Source: Stutzerimonas stutzeri
GTDB taxonomy: Bacteria > Pseudomonadota > Gammaproteobacteria > Pseudomonadales > Pseudomonadaceae
DNA: 64,000 nt
NCBI RefSeq assembly: GCF_000219605.1
Contig: NC_015740.1
Coordinates: forward strand, 2,790,001 to 2,854,000
Direction of reading: 5' to 3'
This document shows, piece by piece, positions 1 through 11,417 of this stretch. Within the stretch, counting starts at the first letter, position 1; each line of letters begins with the position of its first letter. Made by a program: the position numbers and the translations under genes. The notes below the pieces were generated by a model. It was not told the origin of the DNA, did not search any database, and was given only the letters and a program-made list of their open reading frames with translations.

Positions 1-346
1 GGCGGAACGACTGCTGCTGGAGTTCGGCCGCCTCGGGCTCGTAGTGGTAGTCCAGCCCGGTCTCGCCGATGGCAACGGCATGCGGATGCTGCAGCTCGCT
101 CAGCAGCCAGTCCAATGCCGGCTGACTGGTCGGCTCCAGATCGAGCGGGTGTACACCGATGGAACAGTCAACATCGGCGTAACGCTCGGTCAGCGATTTG
201 ACCGCCGACGCGTTGTCGGCGCTGACCCCGATGCACAGGAAGTGTCCGACCCCTCGCGCTCGGGCAGCATCGAGCGCTGCATCGAGCGACCCGTCATGGG
301 CGGTCAGGTCGAGTCGGTCAAGGTGACAGTGGGAATCTACCAGCAT
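1..346 (-). CDS. tatD: TatD family metal-dependent hydrolase (3' part cut by window edge)
   Basis: The reverse strand opens with ATG at 346 and stays open to the window edge, so only the first 115 codons are present. The translation begins MLVDSHCHLD, the metal-binding HxH motif of the TatD/YcfH amidohydrolase-fold deoxyribonucleases, and later contains GETGLDYHYE, the family's second metal-ligand segment around residue 95. Members are cytoplasmic 3'-5' exonucleases or phosphoesterases of about 260 residues. It follows pilZ by about 113 bp on the same strand, the usual Pseudomonas order holB-pilZ-tatD. The family is secure; the exact substrate is not known from sequence. Confidence 0.9.
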   Translation of the reverse strand, partial: MLVDSHCHLDRLDLTAHDGSLDAALDAARARGVGHFLCIGVSADNASAVKSLTERYADVDCSIGVHPLDLEPTSQPALDWLLSELQHPHAVAIGETGLDYHYEPEAAELQQQSFR

Positions 347-459
347 GGAGGGCGCAACTTGCTATCGCGGAAAGGGGGCGATTGTAGAGCAAATGGCGGG
401 GAATCAGAAAAGGTAGGCGGTACAACGACGCCTGACGTACGGCACCGGGACGCCGACCC

Positions 460-816
460 TCACATGGTATGGGTAGGACGATCGGACTTCAGCGCGCCGG
501 CCAGATAGGTTTCGATCTTGTTGCGCGCGGTGTTGTCACCCTCGTTGAACTGCACGCCGATGCCTGCGGCACGACTGCCCTGGGCGCCCTTGGGGGTGAT
601 CCAGACCACCTTGCCAGCCACCGGAATCTTCTCCGGCTCGTCCATCAGGTTCAGCAGCATGAACACTTCGTCGCCGAGCTTGTAGCTCTTGTTGGTCGGA
701 ATGAACAACCCACCATTCTTGATGAAGGGCATGAACGCGGCATAGAGCACCGACTTGTCCTTGATGGTCAGGGACAGGATGCCGTTACGCGGACCAAGAT
801 TTGCTGGCAGGCTCAT
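460..816 (-). CDS. pilZ: Type IV pilus assembly protein PilZ
   Basis: This 118-residue protein is a single PilZ domain and matches the length of the founding Pseudomonas PilZ. It starts MSLPANLGPRNGILSLTIKD and contains the KNGGLFIPT and AAGIGVQF segments of the beta-barrel. It lacks the RxxxR c-di-GMP-binding arm, as does the known PilZ, which works by partner binding (PilB and FimX in other species) rather than as a nucleotide receptor. It lies 31 bp downstream of holB on the same strand, the conserved location that identifies it. It acts in the cytoplasm in pilus biogenesis and twitching. Confidence 0.93.
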   Translation of the reverse strand: MSLPANLGPRNGILSLTIKDKSVLYAAFMPFIKNGGLFIPTNKSYKLGDEVFMLLNLMDEPEKIPVAGKVVWITPKGAQGSRAAGIGVQFNEGDNTARNKIETYLAGALKSDRPTHTM

Positions 817-847
817 GCGGTGTTCCTAACGAAAGTTCCGGTCGATT

Positions 848-3522
<2,675 letters not shown>

Positions 3523-3526
<4 letters not shown>

Positions 3527-4344
3527 GAATCACTCAACAGGTCGGCAACAACGGTCTGCAGTTTACGGGTCAGCGGACCGACCGACCAGACGCGCTCGGC
3601 CAAACCCGTGACCGGCCAGATGCCGTAGAGGCTATTGCAGACAAAAACCTCATCGGCCTGCAGCAGTTCCGAGTAGCTGATATCGCACTCGCTGACTGGC
3701 AGCGCAAGGCCGGCGGCGCGCGCCATGATCTCGGCGCGCATTACGCCGGCGACACCGCAGCGAGAAAGCGAGGCCGTTCGCAAGTGGCCCTCGGTAATCA
3801 GGAACAGGTTGCTGAAGACGCCTTCGATCACGCGCCCGGACATATCCCGCATCAGCCCTTCGGCAAAAGCCGGATCCTGCCACTCGGCACGCGCCAGCAC
3901 TTGCTCGAGACGATTCAGATGCTTGACCCCCGCAAGCCGCGGTTGCTCGGCCAGCCGTGTGTCACAAGGGAAGAGCCGAATGCCACATTCGGCATGCTGG
4001 GCTGGGTAGGCCGGAAGCAGCGAGCCGAGCAGCAGACGCTGCGGCCGACACGGCTGTGGCAGTGCATAGCCGCGTTGGCCAGTGCCACGGGTGACGATCA
4101 GCTTGGCGACGCCCTGGCCGAGCGCCTGGCAGAACTGCAGCAGCTCAGTGCGCAACTCATCGATGTCGAGGGGAATGGCGAGGCGCTGCGCGCCTTCGGC
4201 CAGGCGCTGGACATGCCGCTCCAGCAGACGCGCCCGGCCGCCCGTCACGCGGATCGTTTCGAACAACCCGTCGCCATAGGCCAGTCCGCGATCGTGAACG
4301 GGCAGTCCATCGGCGGGCTGCCCGTTCAACCAGCTCAACGTCAC
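3523..4344 (-). CDS. pabC: Aminodeoxychorismate lyase
   Basis: This PLP enzyme of fold type IV converts 4-amino-4-deoxychorismate to p-aminobenzoate and pyruvate in folate synthesis. The 273-residue length is standard. The N-terminal [16 protein letters not shown] motif, the PLP-lysine context [13 protein letters not shown] and the cofactor-phosphate loop [10 protein letters not shown] are all present. Position between fabF and mltG, with 4-nt overlaps on both sides, is the classical pabC location and argues against the related branched-chain or D-amino-acid transaminases. Confidence 0.94.
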
Positions 4345-5585
4345 TCGGCGAACCGGCGGAACACAAGCGAACCGTTGGTTCCGCCGAACCCGAACGAGTT
4401 GGAGACGACCACATCGATCGGCCGCGGCTTGGCCTGGTTCGGCACGAAGTCAAGGTCACAGCCCTCGTCCGGCTCCTCCAGGTTGATGGTCGGCGGCGCC
4501 ACCTGGTCCTGAATGGCCAGTACGCTGAAGATTGCTTCCACGGCACCGGCTGCACCGAGCAGGTGACCGACCATCGATTTGGTCGAGCTCACCGACAGCT
4601 CGTAGGCGTGGTCACCGAACACACTGCGAATGGCCGCCGCTTCGGCCTTGTCGCCGGCTGGCGTCGAGGTACCGTGGGCATTGATGTACTGCACCTGTTC
4701 GACGTTCAGCTGAGCGTCGTTCAGCGCATTGCGGATGCAACGGGCAGCACCGGCGCCGTCATCGGGCGGCGAGGTCATGTGAAACGCGTCGGCGCTCATG
4801 CCGAAGCCGATCAACTCGGCATAGATGCGGGCGCCACGCGCCTTGGCATGCTCGAGCTCCTCGAGCACCAGCGCACCGGCACCATCGGACAGCACAAATC
4901 CGTCGCGCCCCTTGTCCCAGGGACGGCTCGCGGCGGCCGGGTCATCGTTGCGAGTGGACAACGCACGCGCCGCGGCGAAGCCACCGATACCGAGCCCGCA
5001 GGCAGCCATCTCGGAACCACCGGCAACCATCACGTCGGCTTCACCGTAGGCAATGTTGCGTGCCGCCATGCCGATGCAATGGGTGCCCGTGGTACAGGCG
5101 GTGGCGATCGCATAGTTGGGGCCTTGCAAACCCAGGTGAATCGACAGGAAACCGGACACCATATTGATGATGGAGCCAGGCACGAAGAACGGCGAAATGC
5201 GCCGCGGCCCTTGCTCGATCAGCGCCTTGCAGCTGTTCTCGATATTGGTCAGGCCGCCGATGCCGGAGCCCATCGCTACGCCGATGCGCTCACGATTGGC
5301 GTCGGTGATCTCCAGGCCCGAGTCACGCACGGCCTGGAAGCTGGCAGCGAGGCCGTATTGAATGAAGAGGTCGAGCTTGCGAGCTTCCTTCGCGGGCAGA
5401 TACTGCTCGACATCGAAACCTTTGATCGACCCGCCAAAACGAGTGGAGTAGGCAGAAAGATCCATGTGCTCGATCAGGCCGATGCCACTGCGACCAGCAA
5501 GAATACCCTGCCAGCTGCTTGGCACATCGTTACCCAGAGGCGAAAGCATGCCCATCCCGGTGACTACGACGCGTCTACGCGACAC
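4341..5585 (-). CDS. fabF: Beta-ketoacyl-ACP synthase II
   Basis: This condensing enzyme elongates acyl-ACP with malonyl-ACP in type II fatty-acid synthesis and is important for unsaturated chains. The Cys-His-His triad is visible: TACTTGTHC (nucleophile near residue 164), [11 protein letters not shown] and [19 protein letters not shown] place the start at GTG 5585 (protein begins [12 protein letters not shown], 414 aa, the normal length), because an AGGAG lies 8 nt upstream; the reading frame continues to ATG 5657, but those codons have no family support. A terminator separates it from acpP, so it may have its own promoter. Confidence 0.95.
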   Translation of the reverse strand: MSRRRVVVTGMGMLSPLGNDVPSSWQGILAGRSGIGLIEHMDLSAYSTRFGGSIKGFDVEQYLPAKEARKLDLFIQYGLAASFQAVRDSGLEITDANRERIGVAMGSGIGGLTNIENSCKALIEQGPRRISPFFVPGSIINMVSGFLSIHLGLQGPNYAIATACTTGTHCIGMAARNIAYGEADVMVAGGSEMAACGLGIGGFAAARALSTRNDDPAAASRPWDKGRDGFVLSDGAGALVLEELEHAKARGARIYAELIGFGMSADAFHMTSPPDDGAGAARCIRNALNDAQLNVEQVQYINAHGTSTPAGDKAEAAAIRSVFGDHAYELSVSSTKSMVGHLLGAAGAVEAIFSVLAIQDQVAPPTINLEEPDEGCDLDFVPNQAKPRPIDVVVSNSFGFGGTNGSLVFRRFAE

Positions 5586-5687
5586 AGCAATTACTCCTAT
5601 ACCTAAACGTACTTGGCTCAGTCCTGCCGCGACAGGAACGGTTCGAGCGCAAGGCAAGCGCCCGCAGCCTCGATAAAATCCCTCTCA

Positions 5688-5731
5688 AAGAAAAGCCGCA
5701 CTACCCGATCAAGGCAGTGCGGCTTTCTTGA
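5688..5731 (-). terminator. Intrinsic terminator after acpP
   Basis: An 11-bp perfect stem (5692-5702 with 5716-5726, AAAGCCGCACT pairing with AGTGCGGCTTT) and a 13-nt loop are followed on the minus strand by a T-rich tail. It lies between the acpP stop and the fabF start, so the acpP message probably ends here and fabF is partly uncoupled. Confidence 0.85.
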
Positions 5732-5749
5732 TTCCGAGCGGATTACAAC

Positions 5750-5986
5750 TTACTGCGCGTGCGCGTTGATGTAATCGATGGCTTCCTGAACGGTGGTGAT
5801 CTTCTCAGCCTGCTCGTCCGGGATCTCGGTCTCGAATTCCTCTTCCAGAGCCATCACCAGCTCAACGGTGTCAAGAGAGTCGGCACCCAGGTCTTCGACG
5901 AAGGAAGCGCTGTTGGTTACTTCCTCTTCTTTAACGCCAAGTTGCTCGGCAACGATTTTCTTGACGCGTTCTTCGATGGTGCTCAT
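5750..5986 (-). CDS. acpP: Acyl carrier protein
   Basis: This small acidic protein (78 aa) carries growing acyl chains on 4'-phosphopantetheine. The attachment motif [20 protein letters not shown] places the modified serine at residue 37 counting Met. Length and sequence match primary-metabolism AcpP rather than a specialised ACP. It lies between fabG and fabF as in E. coli and Pseudomonas. A promoter-like pair of hexamers lies about 50 bp upstream (6037-6064), consistent with AcpP being needed in far greater amounts than its neighbours. Confidence 0.97.
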
Positions 5987-6036
5987 ACCTTGTTTTCACT
6001 CCTATGGAAAAATCAGGCAGCTGGTCTGCGCGGTAG

Positions 6037-6064
6037 TGTATAGAAAGCGTTTTCCGCATTTCAA
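6037..6064 (-). promoter_or_regulatory. Probable sigma-70 promoter of acpP
   Basis: On the minus strand TTGAAA (6059-6064) and TATACA (6037-6042) are separated by 16 nt. The -35 matches consensus at 5 of 6 positions and the -10 at 4 of 6. The predicted start site gives an acpP leader of roughly 45 nt. Confidence 0.6.
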
Positions 6065-6105
6065 GTTGGAAGCAGGCAAGCATGGCCTGCCCTTCAACCA
6101 TCTGT

Positions 6106-6130
6106 CTATAAACCAGCTGCAGTTTTATAG
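6106..6130. repeat. 25-bp imperfect dyad upstream of the acpP promoter
   Basis: CTATAAA at 6106-6112 is repeated inverted as TTTATAG at 6124-6130 with an 11-bp GC-richer centre. The site lies about 42 bp upstream of the acpP -35 hexamer. A second inverted repeat, GCAGGC/GCCTGC, lies at 6072-6090. The AT-rich dyad looks like a possible protein-binding site; its function is unknown. Confidence 0.4.
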
Positions 6131-6160
6131 CTAATTTAAAGACAGCCGTTTGACTGTCCT
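6131..6160 (-). terminator. Weak terminator candidate after fabG
   Basis: GACAG (6141-6145) and CTGTC (6154-6158) form a short stem with an 8-nt loop. On the minus strand it is followed by TTTAAATT. The position just after the fabG stop fits partial termination before the separate acpP promoter. The stem is short, so confidence is limited. Confidence 0.4.
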
Positions 6161-6179
6161 CCTGCGTTTGGCGTCACAC

Positions 6180-6923
6180 TCAGCTCATGTACATGCCGCC
6201 GTTCACCGGCACCGTTGCACCAGTGACATAGGCAGCACCATCCGATGCAAGAAACGCGACGACCTTGGCAATCTCTTCGGCCTGACCGAGACGTCCCAGG
6301 GGAATCTGCCCCAGGAGCGCATCACGCTGGGCTTCCGGCAACTCGCGAGTCATGTCGGTATCGATGAAACCAGGCGCCACGGAGTTCACCGTGATACCAC
6401 GCGAACCGACCTCACGAGCCAATGCACGGCTGAAACCCTCCAGACCGGCCTTGGCTGCGGCGTAGTTTACCTGCCCGGCGTTACCCATGGCACCAACCAC
6501 CGAACCGATATTGATGATCCGCCCCCAACGCGCCTTGGTCATGCCACGCAGCACGGCCTTGGAAAGGCGATACAGACTGTTCAGATTGGTATTGATGACG
6601 TCATACCATTCATCATCTTTCATACGCAGCATCAGGTTATCGCGTGTGATCCCGGCATTGTTGACCAAGATCGCCGGCTGCCCGAGATGCTGCTGAATGT
6701 GCTCCAGGGTGCTGCTGACGGATTCGTCGTTACCGACGTCGAGCACCAGACCGGCACCTTCGATGCCGTTGTTCTTCAGCGTTTCGGCGATGCGCTCCGC
6801 ACCAGACGATGTGGTTGCAGTGCCGATCACGATTGCGCCCTGACGACCCAGCTCAAGGGCAATGGCCTGGCCGATCCCGCGGCTCGCGCCAGTTACCAGC
6901 GCCACCTTACCTTGCAGATTCAT
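6180..6923 (-). CDS. fabG: 3-oxoacyl-ACP reductase
   Basis: This short-chain dehydrogenase reduces beta-ketoacyl-ACP with NADPH in fatty-acid elongation. It has the Rossmann motif TGASRGIGQAI near the N-terminus, the NNAG motif, the catalytic serine in IGSVVGAMG and the YxxxK signature in VNYAAAKAG. I chose ATG 6923 (protein begins MNLQGKVALVTG, 247 aa) because AAGGAG lies 6 nt upstream; an in-frame ATG 18 nt earlier lacks support. The gene sits between fabD and acpP in the standard order, which fixes its role among the many FabG-like SDRs. Confidence 0.96.
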   Translation of the reverse strand: MNLQGKVALVTGASRGIGQAIALELGRQGAIVIGTATTSSGAERIAETLKNNGIEGAGLVLDVGNDESVSSTLEHIQQHLGQPAILVNNAGITRDNLMLRMKDDEWYDVINTNLNSLYRLSKAVLRGMTKARWGRIINIGSVVGAMGNAGQVNYAAAKAGLEGFSRALAREVGSRGITVNSVAPGFIDTDMTRELPEAQRDALLGQIPLGRLGQAEEIAKVVAFLASDGAAYVTGATVPVNGGMYMS

Positions 6924-6937
6924 AGCATTCTCCTTGT

Positions 6938-7876
6938 TCAAGCCAATGCGTCACGAGTCGCGGCAAAGGCTTCGGGGGTATCGAGATTGTAGGTGCTGAC
7001 GCCTTTGACGCAGCGCTTGTTGAGACCGGACAGAACCTTGCCGGGGCCGCACTCGACCAGCGAAGTCACTCCGCGGTCACCCAGGGCCACCATGGATTCG
7101 ACCCAGCGCACCGGGCTGTACAGCTGCGCCAGCAGATCGCGCTTGAGCGCATCCAGATCGGCCACCACGGCCGCGCTGACGTTCTGTACCAGCGGAATCT
7201 GCGGCGCCTGCCAGGCGATTGCCTCGACCGACGCGGCGAAGCGCTCGGCCGCTGGGCGCATGAGATCACAATGCGACGGTACACTGACCGGCAGCGCCAT
7301 TGCGCGCTTGGCCCCCTTGGCCTTGCACGCCTCGATGGCGCGCTCCACGGCCGCAGCACTACCAGCGATCACTACCTGACCCGGCGCGTTGAAGTTGACC
7401 GCACTGACCACCTCACCCTGTGCGGCTTCGGCGCATGCGGCCAATACATCGGCGTCTTCGAGGCCAAGGATCGCTGCCATACCGCCCTGGCCGGCCGGCA
7501 CCGCCTGCTGCATCAGCTGCCCGCGCAGCTCGACCAGCTTGACTGCATCGGCGAACGGCAGGCTACCGGCAGCTACCAGCGCCGAATACTCGCCGAGGCT
7601 ATGCCCGGCAACGAAGGCAGGTCGCGGACCACCCTCTGCCTGCCACAGGCGCCAGAGCGCGACAGAGGCTGCAAGAATAGCCGGCTGGGTCTTGTCGGTC
7701 TGATTGAGCTGCTCTTCCGGCCCCTGCTGAGTCAGCGCCCAGAGGTCATAACCCAGCGCAGCGGACGCTTCGGCGAAGGTGTCGATGATGACGTGCTGCT
7801 GAGCACCAAGCTCGGCCAGCATGCCGAGCGATTGCGAACCCTGACCGGGAAAGACGAAAGCGAGTGATGCGGACAT
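6938..7876 (-). CDS. fabD: Malonyl-CoA:ACP transacylase
   Basis: This enzyme transfers malonyl from CoA to AcpP, providing the elongation substrate. The 312-residue length is typical. The N-terminal FVFPGQGSQSLGM motif, the nucleophile serine in AGHSLGEYSAL (around residue 92) and the catalytic histidine segment VPSHCDLMRPAAERF are all present. It lies 61 bp downstream of plsX and 14 bp upstream of the fabG start on the same strand. Confidence 0.97.
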   Translation of the reverse strand: MSASLAFVFPGQGSQSLGMLAELGAQQHVIIDTFAEASAALGYDLWALTQQGPEEQLNQTDKTQPAILAASVALWRLWQAEGGPRPAFVAGHSLGEYSALVAAGSLPFADAVKLVELRGQLMQQAVPAGQGGMAAILGLEDADVLAACAEAAQGEVVSAVNFNAPGQVVIAGSAAAVERAIEACKAKGAKRAMALPVSVPSHCDLMRPAAERFAASVEAIAWQAPQIPLVQNVSAAVVADLDALKRDLLAQLYSPVRWVESMVALGDRGVTSLVECGPGKVLSGLNKRCVKGVSTYNLDTPEAFAATRDALA

Positions 7877-7937
7877 GAAACGGCTCTCTTATGGTTCTGT
7901 TCGTCTGAAGAACACGCCCATGCAGGCGTACCGAATT

Positions 7938-9008
7938 TCAGTTGGATGGCCAGCCATCTCGAGCGGTCACATCATCCGTCCCACCGGATGACCCATCGAC
8001 CCTGAAAAACTGCCCGAGACGGTCTCGTAGCTGCGCGGGAAGATCATGCTCGACATCCTGCGCTGCGCGGCGAATGGCCGCCTTGAATCCATCAGCGCCA
8101 GCACTGCCGTGACTCTTGACCACGATTCCCTGCAGGCCCAGAAAACTAGCACCGTTGTACTGCGCCGGATTGAGCTCCGCGCGCAATCGACGCAACAGCG
8201 GCAACGCAACAGCACCAACGATACGTGCTGCAATCGAGCGCCTGAACAGCGCCTCGACCTTGGCGACCAGCATGCCAGCCAGACCCTCGCTGGATTTGAG
8301 CAAGATGTTACCGACGAAACCATCGCATACCACGACGTCTGCTTCGCCGCGATACAGCCCATCGCCCTCGATGAAACCACGATAGTTGAGGCCAGCCGCC
8401 TGCTGCAGCAACGCAGCCGCGAGCTTGACCTGCTGATTGCCCTTGATTTCTTCGGTGCCGACATTCAACAGCGCGACCCGAGGCTGCTGCCTGCCCAGGG
8501 ATTCCGCCGCCACGGCCCCCATCACCGCGAACTGATAGAGCTGCTCGGCCGGACAGTCGACATTTGCACCGAGGTCCAGCAACAGGCACGGAGCACCCCG
8601 CGTCGGAAGTGCGGTCACCATGGCCGGACGGTCGATACCTGGAAGGGTTTTCAGCACCTGGCGCGCCAACGCCATCAGCGCGCCGGTATTGCCGGCACTC
8701 ACGCAGGCTTGCGCACCACCGTCACGCACCTGCTCGAGCGCTACACGCATCGAGGAACGTGGTTTGCCGCGCAAGGCCTGAGCGGGCCGCTCGTCCATCG
8801 TAACCATTTCGGGCGCATCGACGATCTTCAGGCGCGCACGATCGACACCGGGATGCTTGGCGACCAGCTGTTCGAGTAGAGAGGATTGGCCGACGAGGAC
8901 CAGATGCAGCGAGGGGTTTTCAGCCAGGCAGGAAAGGCTGGCCGGAACAATGCAGTGGGGACCGAAGTCCCCACCCATTGCGTCGATCGCGATGACCGGA
9001 GCGGACAA
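7938..9008 (-). CDS. plsX: Phosphate acyltransferase PlsX
   Basis: PlsX makes acyl-phosphate from acyl-ACP for phospholipid synthesis and associates peripherally with the membrane. The product is 356 aa and begins with the family signature [12 protein letters not shown]; further conserved segments are [22 protein letters not shown] and [14 protein letters not shown]. The start appears to be TTG at 9008, three nucleotides after the rpmF stop, which implies translation coupled to rpmF. No better ATG or GTG precedes the conserved N-terminus. The order yceD-rpmF-plsX-fabD is conserved in gammaproteobacteria. Confidence 0.94.
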   Translation of the reverse strand: MSAPVIAIDAMGGDFGPHCIVPASLSCLAENPSLHLVLVGQSSLLEQLVAKHPGVDRARLKIVDAPEMVTMDERPAQALRGKPRSSMRVALEQVRDGGAQACVSAGNTGALMALARQVLKTLPGIDRPAMVTALPTRGAPCLLLDLGANVDCPAEQLYQFAVMGAVAAESLGRQQPRVALLNVGTEEIKGNQQVKLAAALLQQAAGLNYRGFIEGDGLYRGEADVVVCDGFVGNILLKSSEGLAGMLVAKVEALFRRSIAARIVGAVALPLLRRLRAELNPAQYNGASFLGLQGIVVKSHGSAGADGFKAAIRRAAQDVEHDLPAQLRDRLGQFFRVDGSSGGTDDVTARDGWPSN

Positions 9009-9011
9009 GGA

Positions 9012-9194
9012 TTACTCGTCAGCGCCCTTGTCGATCACCTTGCGACCACGGTAGAAACCGTCCGGGGAAACGTGGTGACGCAGGTGAACTTCACCGGTGC
9101 TCTTTTCCACGGACAGAGCGTTCGGCTCGAGCGCGTCGTGCGAACGACGCATGTCACGGGCGGAACGGGATTTTTTGTTCTGCTGAACAGCCAT
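9012..9194 (-). CDS. rpmF: 50S ribosomal protein L32
   Basis: The 60-residue basic protein begins [20 protein letters not shown], the hallmark of bacterial L32. The C-terminal half ([18 protein letters not shown]) lacks the CxxC pairs found in zinc-type L32, as is usual in this group. I place the start at ATG 9194, with AGGAG 9 nt upstream; an in-frame TTG three codons earlier is unlikely. It lies 12 nt downstream of yceD and just before plsX. Confidence 0.96.
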   Translation of the reverse strand: MAVQQNKKSRSARDMRRSHDALEPNALSVEKSTGEVHLRHHVSPDGFYRGRKVIDKGADE

Positions 9195-9206
9195 TTGGAT
9201 CAACTC

Positions 9207-9734
9207 CTAAACGTTTGGGTCACGCTTTAACTGCGCCAGTACGCTGAACGGGTTGGACCGCGTTACCTCGTCCTCACTCGGCTCAGGCTCATCTGGCCCA
9301 ACCGGCGGCTGGCAAATTTCAGGGTCATGGAGTGGAACAATCGGCAGAGCAAGCAACAGCTCGTCTTCGACCAGCGCCAGCAGATCCAGAGGATCCTCTC
9401 CCACTTCCAGCACGTCATAGCCTTTGGGCAGGTGCAGGCTGCTCGCGCCTTCATTCACAACGGCATAATCGCACTCGCTGTGAATTGGCAGAACAACCGG
9501 CTCCAGACAACGCTGGCAGATCATCTTGACCTCAACGTCGAGCTGACTGTGGATAACCACAGTACGCTGCTCGTCGCGCCCGAAGGCAAAACTGGCGCGC
9601 ACCACACCCTGATCATCTTCGAGAGGATCGGTGAGCCGCTTGAGCTGCGACAACTGCAGCGCACCCTCAAGAGTGGCCGCTCGGTCTGCGAGCTTGCGCG
9701 GATCTACGTGCGGAGGTATCGGTCCTTTCAACAT
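9207..9734 (-). CDS. yceD: YceD family protein (DUF177), 23S rRNA accumulation protein
   Basis: This 175-residue protein belongs to the YceD/DUF177 family, encoded upstream of rpmF in most bacteria and linked to 23S rRNA accumulation. It contains the typical segment MICQRCLEPVVLPIHSE with a CxxC-like cysteine pair and an acidic region DVLEVGEDPLDLLALVEDELLLALP. The start MLKGPIPPHVDP matches the family. The promoter -10 ends only 9 nt before the ATG, and no Shine-Dalgarno fits in that space, so the message may be leaderless. It is the first gene of the yceD-rpmF-plsX-fab operon. Confidence 0.92.
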   Translation of the reverse strand: MLKGPIPPHVDPRKLADRAATLEGALQLSQLKRLTDPLEDDQGVVRASFAFGRDEQRTVVIHSQLDVEVKMICQRCLEPVVLPIHSECDYAVVNEGASSLHLPKGYDVLEVGEDPLDLLALVEDELLLALPIVPLHDPEICQPPVGPDEPEPSEDEVTRSNPFSVLAQLKRDPNV

Positions 9735-9743
9735 AAGCGCGGC

Positions 9744-9772
9744 ATTCTAGGGACGTGCCTGTCACCTGTCAA
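9744..9772 (-). promoter_or_regulatory. Near-consensus sigma-70 promoter of the yceD-rpmF-plsX-fab operon
   Basis: On the minus strand TTGACA (9767-9772, perfect) and TAGAAT (9744-9749, 5 of 6) are separated by exactly 17 nt. The predicted start site falls 0-3 nt before the yceD ATG at 9734, leaving essentially no 5' leader. Confidence 0.85.
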
Positions 9773-9838
9773 AGGAATTCCGCCCAGCTTCACGACGCAG
9801 CGCATACAATGCCAGCCGCTATATATAAAGGAGGAAAC

Positions 9839-10417
9839 ATGCGCCCCCTGCTTCTCGCATCCAGCTCTCGTTATCGTCGGGAACTGCTGTCCCGCCTGCA
9901 ACTGCCTTTCACCAGCTGCGCACCGGACATCGACGAATCTCCGTTACCAGGCGAGACAGCCGAGCAATTGGTGCGCCGCCTTGCCGAGCATAAGGCCAGA
10001 GCACTGGCCGAGCACTACCCCGGCCATCTCATCATTGGCTCCGATCAGGCTGCAGTATTGGGCAGGGACATTCTCGGCAAACCGCACACATTCGAACGCG
10101 CGAAGCTGCAATTACAGGCCGCCAGTGGCAGCAAGGTAACCTTTCTCACCGGACTGGCACTGCTCAACAGCGAAACCGGAACCATCCAGACCGACTGCGT
10201 GCCTTTCATCGTGCACTTCCGGACGCTCGACGAGGCACGCATCGAACGCTACCTGAAAGCAGAACAACCCTTCGACTGCGCCGGCAGCTTCAAGGCCGAA
10301 GGACTGGGCATCAGCCTTTTCCGCTCGACCGAAGGCGAGGACGTCACCAGCCTGGTGGGGCTGCCGCTGATTCGCCTGGTAGACATGCTACTGAACGAAG
10401 GCATCGACATTCCCTGA
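9839..10417 (+). CDS. maf: Maf family nucleoside triphosphate pyrophosphatase (YceF-type)
   Basis: This 192-residue house-cleaning enzyme hydrolyses non-canonical or methylated nucleoside triphosphates; the YceF branch prefers 7-methyl-GTP in E. coli. The N-terminal LLASSSRYRRELL motif, the PDIDESPLPGETAEQLVRRLA stretch and the SDQ loop IIGSDQAAVLG are diagnostic. The start at ATG 9839 has an AAGGAGG 5-6 nt upstream; the frame remains open for 28 codons before it. It is divergent from yceD, which favours the yceF paralogue over yhdE. Its stop lies 16 bp from the convergent sppA. Confidence 0.93.
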   Translation: MRPLLLASSSRYRRELLSRLQLPFTSCAPDIDESPLPGETAEQLVRRLAEHKARALAEHYPGHLIIGSDQAAVLGRDILGKPHTFERAKLQLQAASGSKVTFLTGLALLNSETGTIQTDCVPFIVHFRTLDEARIERYLKAEQPFDCAGSFKAEGLGISLFRSTEGEDVTSLVGLPLIRLVDMLLNEGIDIP

Positions 10418-10433
10418 CGACGCCCATCCACAG

Positions 10434-11417
10434 CTAGCGCAGCGCCGGCCCCTGCAGCCCAGCAAGAATCGCCAGACGCTCGGCGACGCTGGTTCCCAGT
10501 TTCTTGGTGAAACGATCGAATGGCGACTCCTTCACCGTGAAATCAACGATCTCCGGCTCGCCGACGACCTCGCGTGCGACGTAGGCGGTACTGCCCAGAC
10601 CGTCGACCAACCCCAACTCCAGTGCCTGCTCGCCGGACCAGATCAACCCTGAGAACAACTCCGGATGCTGCGCATCCTGGAGACGCTCACCGCGCCCACG
10701 CTTGACGCTATCGATGAACTGCTGATGAGTGGTCGCCAGAACACTTCGCCAGAACCGGGTCTCCTCCGGCTTTTCTGGCTGAAACGGGTCCAGAAACGCC
10801 TTGTGCTCGCCCGCGGTATACACACGACGCTCGACACCGAGCTTCTCCATGGTATCGACAAAACCGAAGGTGGCCGCGGTCACTCCGATCGAGCCGACCA
10901 GACTGGACTTGTCCGCGTAGATCTCATCGGCCGCACTGGCGATGTAATAGGCACCCGAAGCACCCAGATCGGTGATCACCGCATAGACCTTGATGGCCGG
11001 GTACTCGCCGCGCAAGCGACGAATCTCGTCATAGATGTAGCCCGACTGAACCGGACTGCCGCCAGGGCTGTTGATGCGCAGGATCACACCCTTCGTATTG
11101 GCGTCCTCGAAGGCCGCACGCAAGGCGCCCACGATGTTATCCGCACTCGCGGATTCCTCATCGGCAATCATTCCGCGCACGTTGATCACCGCGGTATGAC
11201 TCTCCCGCGCAGCCTTGCCTTTCCCTAGCTGCAGCGCCGGCGAAAACAGCGCCAGCGCTCCGAACAAATAGATGAAAGTCAAAAGCTTGAAGAATATTCC
11301 CCACCGCCGAGCACGCCGCTGCTCCTGAACGCCCGCAAGCAGGGTCTTTTCCAGCAACTTCCAGCTGCTGCGATCGTCCTTGGACTCATCCACCGGAGCT
11401 TTCCATTCATCCGACAT
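10434..11417 (-). CDS. sppA: Signal peptide peptidase SppA-type S49 serine protease
   Basis: The 327-residue protein has one N-terminal membrane helix (FFKLLTFIYLFGALALFSP, about residues 45-65) and a single S49 domain, as in short SppA and SohB-like enzymes. The nucleophile serine lies in DLGASGAYYIASAAD and the general-base lysine in IYADKSSLVGSIGV. It degrades residual signal peptides in the membrane. I chose ATG 11417 (MSDEWKAP) since GAGGTG lies 7 nt upstream; ATG 11423 is too close to that site. The 5' end overlaps the HAD gene by 11 nt. Confidence 0.93.
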   Translation of the reverse strand: MSDEWKAPVDESKDDRSSWKLLEKTLLAGVQEQRRARRWGIFFKLLTFIYLFGALALFSPALQLGKGKAARESHTAVINVRGMIADEESASADNIVGALRAAFEDANTKGVILRINSPGGSPVQSGYIYDEIRRLRGEYPAIKVYAVITDLGASGAYYIASAADEIYADKSSLVGSIGVTAATFGFVDTMEKLGVERRVYTAGEHKAFLDPFQPEKPEETRFWRSVLATTHQQFIDSVKRGRGERLQDAQHPELFSGLIWSGEQALELGLVDGLGSTAYVAREVVGEPEIVDFTVKESPFDRFTKKLGTSVAERLAILAGLQGPALR

